DNA of 64,000 nt from Limisphaerales bacterium (GCA_024761205.1 JAMASS010000026.1:1-64000), one strand, 5' to 3'. Positions 1 to 9,480 are shown, counted from the first letter of the stretch. Notes: a model not told the origin generated them from the letters alone. Program-made: numbers and translations.

Positions 1-660
1 CGAGGGCCCGGGTTGCGCCTCACCCAAGCCAACCGCACCATCACAAGCGGGCAAACTTCGACCGCTTCCACCTACACACCCAATCGACGCAATGAGCATC
101 CCACACGCACCGTCGCCAGTCCCGATCGGCATCCAAGGACTAGCCGGCCCAATGGCAAACGGCACCGTCAAAGGCTTTGGTAACCGATCGAGACAAAGAA
201 TATTTTCACGAAAACATCAGCGTGAACAACGGTTTGGGGCCGGCCTCTCCGACGGCACCCGTCAGCTCGGCGGGCAAGGTCTACGTCCCCAAAACTCCGG
301 AAGTTTGCACGTATGACACCGATGGCAACCACAAGAGTAGCGGCCGATGGGATTACGTTAGGGACGCCGAAAATCGCCTCAATCAAATGAGCCTCTTGGC
401 AGCCGAGCGCCGTCTGGAGTTCACCTGCGACTACCAGGACAGAAGGGGCGACAAGAAGGTCCACACCCGTGCCATCGGCGGCATGTTGCCAACGGACATC
501 AGATTCGTTTACGATGGCTGGAACCTCATTACCGAAGCTGATGCCAACGACAATTTGATCTGCAGCTACGCCTGGAGCCATGATCTAAAGTGGCACGTTC
601 ACTGGAGCCGGCGGCGGCGGTCTACTCAAGATTGTAAACCTCGATCAGTTACTGCAGCAA
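1..660 (+). pseudogene. RHS-repeat protein fragment, frameshifted and cut by the window edge
   Basis: The reading frame from about 177 encodes a typical verrucomicrobial RHS core. It shows the YDTDGN start of a YD repeat, then DAENRL, a CDYQDRR block equivalent to YDYQGRR, and RFVYDGWNLI followed by a degraded YLWGLDL motif. At about 575-590 the frame breaks: the expected glycine-rich continuation (SGTFTGAGGGGLLKIVN) lies in the next frame. The part upstream of 177 also reads in a different frame. RHS proteins are large secreted or surface proteins, often carrying C-terminal toxins. Only the end of the core is inside the window, so the 5' state is unknown. The frame breaks argue for a pseudogene. 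Confidence 0.75.
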
Positions 661-876
661 AGCAGTGCTTTAGGGAACACATCAAAGAGCAGCAGAGTCG
701 CTTGTGTAAGCTCGAAAAGCTGGAAACGATTTCTGATTATGACGTCGGACTGCAGCGGCCCGGTTTTCCTGGGCAAAGCGAAGCAGAGTTAGATGACCCT
801 CAAGGGACAATCAGTGAAACAAGATTCTATATAGGTTACTATATATTTAGGTTGATCTCTCTCACGTTCTTCAAAG

Positions 877-1306
877 ATGGAACTGACGTTACTTACAAAG
901 AAAGCTATCATCAACCTAATCGACACCTATGGTCCGCAAGAGAAATACGCTGGAGGTTTCCAATTCATTAAAGGGATTTTTGGAAGCTTAGAAAATCATG
1001 GTGTCGCAAAGGGAGTGAAACGGGGATAATTTTGCTGCTGCTAAAGGAAGATGGATTCTGAAAGCTTTAGCAAGCTCGCTGAAGAAATGGATTCCATGAA
1101 GGGACGATGCTTGCCACAAATCCAGAAACAAAGGAAAGAGCATTGTATGTATCCTTCAGCGCGTATTTAGGTGAAGGCATTCCGTAGCCGGGTTGTGCTA
1201 TCAAGAAGCACTGCACAACTTAGTTAAAGATTATGGGAGCCTTGAAATTTACTTAGATTTTACAAGAGATGGAAAACTACGAGAAATAGAAGTATTGAGT
1301 AATTAG
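877..1306 (+). other. Decayed tail behind the RHS core, possible toxin/immunity remnants
   Basis: This AT-richer stretch holds two short open pieces. One is a 50-codon frame from ATG 877 to TAA 1029, starting MELTLLTKKAIINLIDTYG. The other is a 44-codon open stretch ending at TAG 1306 and reading YGSLEIYLDFTRDGKLREI near its end. Neither has a clear ribosome-binding site and neither was recognised. Position directly behind an RHS core and a lower GC content suggest a variable C-terminal tip or an immunity gene that has decayed; this is inference only. Confidence 0.3.
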
Positions 1307-1310
1307 TATT

Positions 1311-1781
1311 CTAAAGAATACCTGTAGTGTTCGGAAAATAGATTAGTTCCCACTTTGCGCGGCGTTCGACTTTGATCTCGCGAACTAGCCGCTCAAAGCG
1401 GCGGTAAACTGAGCTTGGGTTTCCACATTGCACAATTAGATTTTTTATATATCGAAACCGTTTGTGTTGCTGCGATAAGCGGAACCCACCTCGTTCGGAT
1501 AGGGTGGGACCACCCAGCGGCTGTTTCCTCTGTCGAAGGCGACTTTTCCGATGCTGGTCTCGGTTACGGAACACCCTTTTAGGTCTCCCATTATTTGGAA
1601 AATAGAAGAGACTCATTGGGGAGGGGACGTGATTCAAAGTGGTGAGGTGGGGCAAGATTTTATCAATCCACCATCTCGCAGCGCGGGGCATCCTGCCTGT
1701 GCTATCCATCCTCCGTAACTCATCGAAGAAGAACGGCTCGAGAGACTTTCGCCTCATCTCTTTGCTATCGGGACTCTCCAC
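1311..1781 (-). CDS. Hypothetical protein, doubtful
   Basis: A 156-codon open frame on the minus strand, rich in Arg, Lys and Pro, with no signal peptide, membrane segment or motif I recognise. It lies between the RHS debris and the pyrophosphatase gene in a region without other coding signal. The composition (basic, few acidic residues) is like a spurious frame, so it may be non-coding. Confidence 0.18.
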   Translation of the reverse strand: MESPDSKEMRRKSLEPFFFDELRRMDSTGRMPRAARWWIDKILPHLTTLNHVPSPMSLFYFPNNGRPKRVFRNRDQHRKSRLRQRKQPLGGPTLSERGGFRLSQQHKRFRYIKNLIVQCGNPSSVYRRFERLVREIKVERRAKWELIYFPNTTGIL

Positions 1782-1900
1782 ATTGAATTGCGGTTTTTGG
1801 GAGTTTTGAATGCTCAGGACGTCCTTGACTAAGGATCCTTCTTAATCTGCACTGGGGCTAGCTATGACTGCAATGCCAGCAACAGATGATTTCCTAAACT

Positions 1901-3934
1901 GTGAGTGAGATTCTTGTCATTGGTCACCGCAACCCGGATACTGATTCTATTTGCTCAGCCATCGGTTACACGGAGTTCAAGCGGTTGATGGGCGCCAAAC
2001 GTGTGATCGCGGCCCGGTGCGGTGATATTAATGACCGCATTGATTTTGTTCTGCGCCACTTTGGGTTTGCCCCCCCTCGGTTTGTCGCTGACGTGTCTCC
2101 CAAAGTCCGTGACGTGATGCAGCATCAGGTCTCCTGTATTTCTCCCGAGGCAACCTCGACGGAGGCGCTAGCAATGATGGAGGCTGGGAACATCCGGGTC
2201 TTGCCGATTGTGGACGAAGATCGTTTTTGTCATGGATTGATTTCGGTGTTCAAGATGGGCAAGTTTTTGATTTCGAGGGGTGGCCGGAACTTTAGCTCCC
2301 GCCGGGTGGTGGCTAGTATCCGAGCCTTGGCCCGTACCTTGGACGCAAAGCTTCATTTCGGTGTTTACGTCGATCGAGAGGAGGATCTGGTTCTGATGGT
2401 TGGTGCGATGAGTCAGGAATCCTTTGCCAGCCGTCTTTCTGACTACCCGCTAGAGAAACTGATTGTGGTGGTCGGTGACCGTCGCAATATCCAAGAGATC
2501 GCGATCAGGAACCGAGTTCGAGCGGTCATTGTGACTGGAGACCTCGAGGTCGATGACGAAGTGGTTGATTATGCGCAGCAGAATGAGGTGAGTTTGTTGG
2601 TATCACCTCATGATTCGGCGACGACTGTGATGTTGTGCCGATCAGCGATCAGCGTTGAGCATATGAGGCACGAGCACTTCCTGAGTTTTCGAGAAGATGA
2701 GACTTTGTCTTTGATCCGAGATGTTGCCGTGGCATCACAGTTCCAGGCATTTCCTGTCTTGGATGCCTATAAGCGGGTTGTCGGTGTGTTGTCCAAAACG
2801 GATCTTTTGAAACGTGTGGATCGGAAGTTGATCTTGGTGGATCACAATGAACTGAGTCAGGCGGTCAAGGGAGCGGATCAGGTTGAGATCATCGAGATCA
2901 TCGATCATCATCGGATCGGGGCCTTCACTTCCAATCAACCCATGCTCTTCGTGAATCGTCCGGTTGGTTCGACTAGTACGATCATTGCTGATTTGTTCGA
3001 GACCCACAAAGTCCCCTTGTCGAAGCCGGTAGCCGGGTTGCTCATGGCCGGTTTGGTGTCGGATACGCTGAACCTTACCTCACCGACGACTACCGAGACC
3101 GATGCGGTGGTTTTGTCAAGGCTGGCTGCGATCACGGGTATTGATCCGACCACATTTACCGAACAGCTGTTTAGCTCGGGATCGGTCCTCACCGGACGAC
3201 CAGCGCAAGAGGCCATCACGGCCGATTGCAAAGAGTACGCTGAGATCGGTAAGAAATTCAGTGTGGCCCAGATTGAGGAGCTTGGATTCAAGCATTTTTG
3301 GGAACGCAAAGATGCCGTTATGGAGGCCTTGGAATTGTACCGCAGCGAAAACAGTTACCTCTTTTCCAGCCTTCTGGTGACTGATGTCGTGCGACAAACC
3401 TCACTCCTGCTGGTGGCCGGTCCGGAAGATTTCCGCTCCCGAATTCATTACCCGGTGGTGTCGGATCGGGTTTATGAACTCTCGGGGGTGGTGTCGCGTA
3501 AGAAGCAGTTGCTCCCCTACTTAGTGCATTGTTTGAAGCACTTGGTGAACGGCGCCACATCCATGATCGCAGGCCGGACGCCGGAGGATATTGTGGAGAC
3601 GAATCAGGAGATTCTCACCTTTGGGGATGGAAATGTGCGGGTCGCTATCTCTTTGGTTGAAGATCATAGTGTACACGAAATCCTCCAACGCCGTGCCGAA
3701 ATCGTTAGAGTCTTGGAGGAAGCGTGTGCGGCGGAGGCAGTGCGGGCCGCCGGCTTGATCGTCTCGGAGACCAATGGCGATAGAAACATTTTAATCGTCG
3801 GTGGTGGTGATGATGCCTTGTTGTCCCGGATCAACCTCCCCAAGTTGGAGGACAGTGTTTTTGGCTTGGAACCCAAGGGAGATTCCAAGCAGGCGGCTCT
3901 GTCGGTATTTGAGGGAGTTTGGCCCGCTGGCTGA
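1901..3934 (+). CDS. Manganese-dependent inorganic pyrophosphatase (family II) with CBS and DRTGG domains and tandem DHHA2 domains
   Basis: Family II pyrophosphatases hydrolyse cytoplasmic pyrophosphate with Mn/Co; CBS-containing forms are regulated by adenine nucleotides. Visible blocks: GHRNPDTDSI (residues 8-17), first CBS about 67-125, DRTGG-like about 127-245, second CBS about 250-308, VDHNE at 313-317, IIDHHRIGAF with the DHH signature at 333-342, VGSTST at 355-360, GLVSDTLNLTSPT at 384-396, and DHHA2 about 446-537 ending in VSRKKQ. The protein is 677 residues against about 545 for usual CBS forms. The extra end (about 574-664) reads like a second DHHA2 copy (RVAISLVEDHS, RRAEIVRVLEEA, ILIVGGGDD, EPKGDSKQ). 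Start is GTG with no strong ribosome-binding site. The catalytic assignment is firm; the role of the duplicate is unknown. Confidence 0.9.
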   Translation: MSEILVIGHRNPDTDSICSAIGYTEFKRLMGAKRVIAARCGDINDRIDFVLRHFGFAPPRFVADVSPKVRDVMQHQVSCISPEATSTEALAMMEAGNIRVLPIVDEDRFCHGLISVFKMGKFLISRGGRNFSSRRVVASIRALARTLDAKLHFGVYVDREEDLVLMVGAMSQESFASRLSDYPLEKLIVVVGDRRNIQEIAIRNRVRAVIVTGDLEVDDEVVDYAQQNEVSLLVSPHDSATTVMLCRSAISVEHMRHEHFLSFREDETLSLIRDVAVASQFQAFPVLDAYKRVVGVLSKTDLLKRVDRKLILVDHNELSQAVKGADQVEIIEIIDHHRIGAFTSNQPMLFVNRPVGSTSTIIADLFETHKVPLSKPVAGLLMAGLVSDTLNLTSPTTTETDAVVLSRLAAITGIDPTTFTEQLFSSGSVLTGRPAQEAITADCKEYAEIGKKFSVAQIEELGFKHFWERKDAVMEALELYRSENSYLFSSLLVTDVVRQTSLLLVAGPEDFRSRIHYPVVSDRVYELSGVVSRKKQLLPYLVHCLKHLVNGATSMIAGRTPEDIVETNQEILTFGDGNVRVAISLVEDHSVHEILQRRAEIVRVLEEACAAEAVRAAGLIVSETNGDRNILIVGGGDDALLSRINLPKLEDSVFGLEPKGDSKQAALSVFEGVWPAG

Positions 3935-3978
3935 GCGAGGAGCTAAAAATGGGCATTGAGCCACTCAGACGAGGACAA

Positions 3979-5555
3979 TCACAGTCCGAAGGTCTTTTCG
4001 TGCCTCGTTTTCGGTGGATGCCAGGATTGTCTCAGACGGTTGATATCTACGGAGTCCTCTAGCACCTCGAGTTGTCGAGCCGATGGTTCCGGAGGTTTCG
4101 AAAAATAGTCGAGGATGATTTTCACGAAAAACCGGCGACCAACAGTCTCGAGCTTTCGTCGGTGGATAATCTCAGGGGATAGGTGAGGTGTCAGGGCTCG
4201 ACTGGGAATCGTCTTAGGAATGCCCTTCTTGGTTTTTTCTGATGCCACGGAGTCGCAGGCAGAGCTTAACAAGGTGGTGTCGAGAAAGGGATGTGAGGAT
4301 TTAATGCCGCTGCCGCCTCATAGCGTTCGACGGCTGCGGCCAGGTAGGGCCGCCGTGATTGTATGTATAACAGGCGTCTCGGAGGCACTCTGTGTCTTGC
4401 GGTTACTCGTTCTCCCATTGCTGCTTGATTCGTTCGTCGCCGGTTGACATTGGTGTGAATTGTCTCAGGGCCTGCTCGCGAGGGATAGTTCAATTTTCCA
4501 GTCGGCGCAACAGGAAGCTCAGGAGCCTCCCGGGAAGAGCGAGCGACTCCTGTAAAATCTGGCTTCTGCGGTGATTTCACGGACTGCGGTTGGCATACCA
4601 TACTCGGAGGCGAGAAGTGGTGGGGCAGTTGGTGCTCTGGAAAACGACCAGATTGCCATCGACACTGTCTAGTAAGACAGGGATACCTCTCTTCTAGGCT
4701 ATCGAGGTGAGAAAAGGATCGAGCCTACGAGGTGCGTGCAGGGGAAAGGACTATCCAGTTTTGACGGTAGGGTCTTATTTGGAGAGAGAGTCTCCGTCAC
4801 GCAATCGAGAACCGACTGAATCAACGTGATGGACCTGCTCTCCTCGCAGGCAGGATCACGGTTGCCGGATATTAGCGAAAAGGTCTTCAGGTTGCCGGTC
4901 GAGCTGTTGGCTGGCGACAGATGAGACCGATGCAGAGCCGTAAAATGCCAGTTTCCGCGGGACTGGTGATGCGACAGCCAATGGCTGCAGCAAAATGGTC
5001 GTAAAATATCCATTTGTAGTCTGCGTCCGAGTCCGACCTTTAGTTCGGGGCTAATGTCGATGAATGGCGACTGTCCGTCCCTGCCCGTGCAGGATGACCC
5101 TGCTGGGACACGATGAATCTCTTGGAAGAAGGTGCTTGTTTTGTTGATCCCTTTGAGAAGCCCAAGCAGAAAATTTGCCTTGCGACCACGGTTCAACGTG
5201 GGGGTATCACCAGAATCTTGAGGACCTTGATCTCAGAGGCAAAAGCGAAGTGTTGGCGGTCTTTGTAGTAATAGAGTGGTTTGGTGCCGAACGGCGTCCC
5301 AACCGAGGATGATTTGATGCCGCGTTTCGTCCCAAATTACCAAAGCAAATTCGCTGACGAGTGAAGGGGAATGGAAAGATAAACTTCGTGAGTGCTCAGC
5401 TGGAAGCGGCTGACTCTCCGTTGACCAAGGGGCGGGATAGATTGATGGGAACACCGAAAACGCGGTAGGTGGTCTAGTGCCAAAAACTGACCATAAAGAG
5501 AGCAACCATCGGAAGGAGCATTCCAGCCAAGGCATAAATGCCAAATTGTCGAATC
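3979..5555 (-). pseudogene. Asparagine synthetase / lasso-cyclase-like protein, multiply disrupted
   Basis: Pieces of a class-B asparagine synthetase follow in order on the minus strand but in changing frames. They are FGIYALAG near 5540, ALVIWDE then FGTKPLYYYKDRQHFAFASE at about 5240-5340, an H-R-VPAGSS...RDGQ glutaminase-end motif near 5090, SSVASQQLD and KTFSLISGNRDPACEE at about 4830-4960 (region of the SGGLDSS synthetase loop, now degraded), and HPFLDTTLLSSACDS...KKGIPK with PHLSPEIIHRRK at about 4150-4290. The N-terminal part has also lost sequence. The parent enzyme would amidate or cyclise a carboxylate using ATP. It sits 15-30 bases after a PqqD-like pseudogene, an arrangement typical of lasso-peptide biosynthesis. 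No function is expected now. Confidence 0.75.
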
Positions 5556-5585
5556 CGGTTTATTGGTTAAGTCTCTGCCCTTTAA

Positions 5586-5871
5586 TTAAGTTAGCGTGAG
5601 CATCTTTTGTTCGATCATTGTCGATATCATCTGCGATAGATTCTTGCAAATCATTGTCTCTTCGACCTCGAACTCTTCGATCAGACGATTCAGTGCCTCT
5701 TGAATCAGTACAACCGGAGGTGAGAACTGCTACATCCGGGTCCTAGTTTCATTCAAACCGTAGCAAGACTCGTCCCCCAAATGAAGGATCACCGCTTCGC
5801 CCTCCAACTCTCGCAGCAAAACATCATTGTCCGTGAAGCCCCCCCCTTTTTTCAAAATCAATTTCAGACAT
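5586..5871 (-). pseudogene. PqqD-like peptide-chaperone protein (RiPP recognition element), frameshift plus stop
   Basis: From ATG 5871 the frame reads MSEIDFEK and then hits a run of eight C on the plus strand (5839-5846), where it shifts. The next frame gives NDVLLRELEGEAVILHLGDE, a Y-GLNE-T motif, a TAG where Trp is usual, and LIEEFEVEETMI...ISTMIEQKML before TAA. This is the standard layout of PqqD-family proteins of about 90-95 residues, which bind leader peptides of ribosomal peptides. The following gene is the asparagine-synthetase-like wreck. One base too many in the poly-C tract and a Trp-to-stop change inactivate it. Confidence 0.75.
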
Positions 5872-5924
5872 CGACGGGAGGATTGCTATCAATCTGGCGC
5901 CCAGCGGGTCTACTGGAATGCAAG

Positions 5925-5987
5925 TTAGACGACTGTGCTGGGGTATGACGGGGTGCCCAACTCCCTTGGTGGTTTCCACCCGGTCAT
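5925..5987 (-). other. 20-codon ORF upstream of the PqqD remnant, overlapping the CotH stop codon
   Basis: An ATGA overlap with the stop of the upstream CotH gene opens a 20-codon frame, MTGWKPPRELGTPSYPSTVV. Its WKPP-x-x-LG part faintly resembles lasso-precursor leaders (Y-x-x-P-x-L...G), and its position directly before PqqD is where a precursor would lie. It is too short and has no core peptide, so it is at best a decayed precursor and may be chance. Confidence 0.15.
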
Positions 5988-8122
5988 AGATTGGCCACTC
6001 CGGGGGAGGGGACGGCGATTTGAAACGTGGCTACTTCTGGAGCTGTTCGCGAAAATGCCTCATCCGCTTTTGATTTGCCGAATTTCACTGCGTCGAGGAT
6101 GACGTTTCCGTTGGCATCAGTGTCGGACAGCAGCAGTCTTTCGCCCTTGTTCGAGAGTCGGAAGTTTGCGTGGAGATCTTCGGGATTCTTGTCGTCACCG
6201 TCTGCCCAGACGATGAGCGTCTCTCCTGCTTTGAGCGTGGTGCCTTCAGGAAACATCCATTTCCGAAGTTGTTTGGCGCTGTCAGAAAGATGAAATCCGG
6301 AAAGGTCGACGGTTTGCGTGCTAATATTTTGAAGTTCAATCCAGTCGCTAAATTCCCCTTTGGAATCGGCGATGGTTCTTGAATTCGAACTCATGATTTC
6401 GGAGATGACAATGGCGCTGGTTTCCGCCACTGGTGCGGTGACCTGGAATCTTAGCGCCGCAAATTCAGCACCCCGCGGCATGAAGTATGTGGTGCCAGTG
6501 GCTGTGTCTGCTCTTGCCTCGACATAGTAGCGAAGTTCGGTGCCGACGGTTTGTCGGGGAAGGGTTGCTTCGAAACGATTCAGTGAAACCGCTTCCATTG
6601 CGACATGGTGGAACTGTGGCTCGTTGTTTGCGACCCAATAGAGTAGCACGGAGGCTGGTGGAACCTCGGGATCGACGGTTGCGAGGAACCGAATCTCATC
6701 GATGGTTTCAATCGCTTGGCTGGCGGCTCGATCTGCGGGTTGTACGCTTACGGACAGGATCTTTGGTGTCGGCCGGTTGATATTAGGATCATTCAGCAGT
6801 CCTTTGGCGCGCTCTGTCACGAAGCGCTGCAGACCAAGCAAGCGCTCTCCGCCTTGATCAAGACCGGAAACAAAATCTTCGTAGCTGTAGAGCTTGCGCG
6901 TGTCTTCCTGGATATCTTTCTCGATGAGTTGTCGATATCGTTCGACAACCGGGCCCAACACGTCCCAATCGAGCCATTCTTCAGCGATGGTTCTGACATG
7001 AGCGAGATACCTCGCGCGGAGTTCCGGAATCGCAAAGAGGAAACGGATCAATGGTTTGGAGTCATCAGACTCGCCCGAAATCGGGCTCAGCTCCAGTCCG
7101 GCTCCACCTCGGAATCCGGGACCGCCGGGAGTCTTGAACGTTTCGTTATTATCATGGGGGACCATGTGAAATCGGCCGTTCGTATCCTGGTAAAACATGA
7201 AATCGCTGGCGCGAATCCAATAGCCATCGTTGTCAATAAGTACGTTCTCGAGGGCGATGAACCAAAGTGCGCGATCGATATTGAGTACGGGAGCAAGCAC
7301 GGTTTCATAATTCTCTTGATTGGACGATGCGAGTGATTTGGTCAGATTAATGAGATCGCTCCAGGCCTGTCTTTCATCGGTAGCCGACAGCAATTCATAT
7401 TGTCGGGGATAATTCGCCGGTGAGTCCCCCCGATAGGCGAGGCCCATGCTTAAACGCGGGTTTGCGGGCGCTTTCCACCGAACACCCTTTCGGGTGCCGT
7501 ACCAGTCGTCGAGAAAGTCCTTATTGAACTGCTGGGAATTGATGTAGATGCCCCAATTCTCGCCGTTGACTACGACCCGGACGTAATTCGCCTTGGCGGC
7601 AGGGAGATAGTTGCGAGCGATATAATTAAAGAGCATTTCTCGCATGAAGGTTGGATCGGTGTGCGCGTTGAGGAGATTGAGAGTTTTGTAACCGTAGAGC
7701 TGCTGCTTACCGTATTCGTAGTCGAGCGAGATGTTGAGGGATCGCTTTCGATCTTGAGGTACTCGGCTGGAGGAGGTGTTTCCTCGGAGGCGTACGCCTA
7801 CTTTATCGTAAACCTTCCCGTCCACGATCAGCTTGGCTGCAATCTCAAATCCTGTCCGATAGAAGTCACCGAGCTCATCGTTCCATTCGTCGGTGTCGAA
7901 TTTGAAGAAGAAGGTTCGGAGAACGGTCTCGTCATAGAGGTTTGCATCAGGGAAGTACTGCACATCGTTATAGCTGATCCTTTTGCCCGGCTGAGCGGGT
8001 TCGGAGGGCTGGGTATTGCCACCACGTCCTTGTGCCCAAAGGACTGTGGTGGAGAGCAAAAAGGCCATCATGAGTCCAGATCGGAACCCAATGACGGCAA
8101 TGTCGTGACATGGCGTCGTCAT
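5984..8122 (-). CDS. Secreted CotH-kinase-fold protein with C-terminal lamin-tail domain
   Basis: A 712-residue protein with an N-terminal hydrophobic segment (MMAFLLSTTVLWA) suggesting export; a start at Met18 or Met19 is possible. Residues about 55-440 match the CotH family (FFFKFDTDEWNDEL, VGVRLRGNTSS, KTLNLLNAHTDPTFMREML, NWGIYINSQQFNKDFL, ALENVLIDNDGYW). CotH proteins can phosphorylate surface proteins. The position of the canonical DxDxxxG motif here reads PHDNNETF (about residue 320), a variant form. The C-terminal part (about 575-712) is a lamin-tail domain (ISEIMSSNSRTIADSKG, DWIELQN, DLSGFHLSD). It is divergent from the gene at 8380. Extracellular location is inferred; substrate unknown. 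Confidence 0.85.
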   Translation of the reverse strand: MTTPCHDIAVIGFRSGLMMAFLLSTTVLWAQGRGGNTQPSEPAQPGKRISYNDVQYFPDANLYDETVLRTFFFKFDTDEWNDELGDFYRTGFEIAAKLIVDGKVYDKVGVRLRGNTSSSRVPQDRKRSLNISLDYEYGKQQLYGYKTLNLLNAHTDPTFMREMLFNYIARNYLPAAKANYVRVVVNGENWGIYINSQQFNKDFLDDWYGTRKGVRWKAPANPRLSMGLAYRGDSPANYPRQYELLSATDERQAWSDLINLTKSLASSNQENYETVLAPVLNIDRALWFIALENVLIDNDGYWIRASDFMFYQDTNGRFHMVPHDNNETFKTPGGPGFRGGAGLELSPISGESDDSKPLIRFLFAIPELRARYLAHVRTIAEEWLDWDVLGPVVERYRQLIEKDIQEDTRKLYSYEDFVSGLDQGGERLLGLQRFVTERAKGLLNDPNINRPTPKILSVSVQPADRAASQAIETIDEIRFLATVDPEVPPASVLLYWVANNEPQFHHVAMEAVSLNRFEATLPRQTVGTELRYYVEARADTATGTTYFMPRGAEFAALRFQVTAPVAETSAIVISEIMSSNSRTIADSKGEFSDWIELQNISTQTVDLSGFHLSDSAKQLRKWMFPEGTTLKAGETLIVWADGDDKNPEDLHANFRLSNKGERLLLSDTDANGNVILDAVKFGKSKADEAFSRTAPEVATFQIAVPSPGVANL

Positions 8123-8379
8123 AGCGGATTTGACGAGGTCTCTTGGGTGGAAGTTACAGTTGTGTGACGGAAAATGGAACGCGTTGTTGTCGTATCAGTG
8201 TTCACAACGAGTTGCAGTTGCTACCGGTGTGTTGATGGAGACAGCTCGATCCGGCGGTCTGAAATTCAGTGAAACCAGTCTGGAGTCTAGCGGGTCATAA
8301 TGTCTTTCGTTCAGCAGGATCCTGCTGTGGCTTGAGCGGATATGAAATCGTTGATTGGAGACGAAAGAGAGTGAAGGAA

Positions 8380-9480
8380 ATGACTAGTTTTGGAAATACA
8401 ATCAGTCGGGCCGTCGTCTTGGTGGCCTTGATGGCGGCTGGAAATCTAGCCGTGGCTAAGAGGTCGGCGGTGCTCCAGTCTGCTGGGCCCATAGCGTTTG
8501 CGCCCGGTGGCGTGTTGGTTGCGGCAGACCCGAAAGCGGCCACCTTGGTCGCGATGGAGACCGGCGACACAAAGGCCGCCGGGGGAGGCGCGATAAAGAT
8601 AGAGAGGGTAGATCGCAAGATTGCTTCGGTTTTGGGTGCGACTGCCGATGCGATTCGGATTGTCGATTTAGCTGTCAATCCGGTGTCCCATAATGCTTAT
8701 CTTTCGGTCGCGCGCGGTCGGGGTGCAGACGCCACGGCTGTCATTGTCCGGATCGACGGTTCGGGTGATATCGATGTGTTCGAATTCGACCCTAAGAAGG
8801 TCTCTCATGTAGTGTTGCCAAATGCCCCCGAAGACCGAGTCACCGGTCAGGGGCGTCGAGCGCGCAATCAGCGGCTCGAATCGATCACCGATCTTTCCTA
8901 TGTCGATGGAAACATCATCGTGGCGGGACTTTCAAACGAGGAATTTGCTTCCACACTCCGGTCCATTCCGTTCCCTTTTGAGTCTGTTGGAGAGGGTTCC
9001 AGCATTGAGATCTATCATGGCGCCCATGGGCGTTATGAAACGCGGTCCCCAATTCGGACATTCGTTCCTTATTCGATCGATGGGGAGTCTCACATTCTGG
9101 CGGCCTATACATGTACGCCCCTGGTGAAGGTCCCGGTCGCCCAACTCAAGCCGGGTGCTCACGTCAAAGGAACGACGATTGCCGAACTCGGAAACCGTAA
9201 CCGACCGCTGGATATGGTGGTTTATAGTAAAAGCGGTAAGGATTGGTTTCTTATGGCCAATAGCAGTCGAGGTGTGATGAAGATCTCGACCGATAATTTG
9301 GCCGATGCTCCTTCGATCATTTCGCGAGTTGAGGGGGGCGGGGTCAAGGGGCAGCCTTATGAAACAATAAAGTCTTGGCCGGAGATATTTCAATTGGCGC
9401 AGTTGGATGAAGATTATGCCTTGGTTTTGCGTGGGAACGCCGACGGCGCATTGGATCTGGAATCGCTCCAATATCCGTGA
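8380..9480 (+). CDS. Exported protein of unknown function, possible beta-propeller
   Basis: I chose ATG 8380, preceded by GAAGGA, because it puts a clean signal peptide at the N-terminus (AVVLVALMAAGNLAVA); an upstream in-frame start at 8269 would bury it. The mature part (about 340 residues) repeats short strand-rich units such as IRIVDLAVNPVSHNAYLSVA, ITDLSYVDGNIIVAGLSNEE and ILAAYTCTPLVKVPV, which looks like a propeller that tracks a surface. No catalytic motif was recognised. The stop overlaps the GTG start of the next gene by GTGA, so the two are translationally coupled. Confidence 0.7.
   Translation: MTSFGNTISRAVVLVALMAAGNLAVAKRSAVLQSAGPIAFAPGGVLVAADPKAATLVAMETGDTKAAGGGAIKIERVDRKIASVLGATADAIRIVDLAVNPVSHNAYLSVARGRGADATAVIVRIDGSGDIDVFEFDPKKVSHVVLPNAPEDRVTGQGRRARNQRLESITDLSYVDGNIIVAGLSNEEFASTLRSIPFPFESVGEGSSIEIYHGAHGRYETRSPIRTFVPYSIDGESHILAAYTCTPLVKVPVAQLKPGAHVKGTTIAELGNRNRPLDMVVYSKSGKDWFLMANSSRGVMKISTDNLADAPSIISRVEGGGVKGQPYETIKSWPEIFQLAQLDEDYALVLRGNADGALDLESLQYP

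Noticed and set aside
4699-5196. 165-codon minus-strand frame as an independent protein
   Set aside because: It is one piece of the frameshifted asparagine-synthetase remnant; its neighbours in other frames complete that family.
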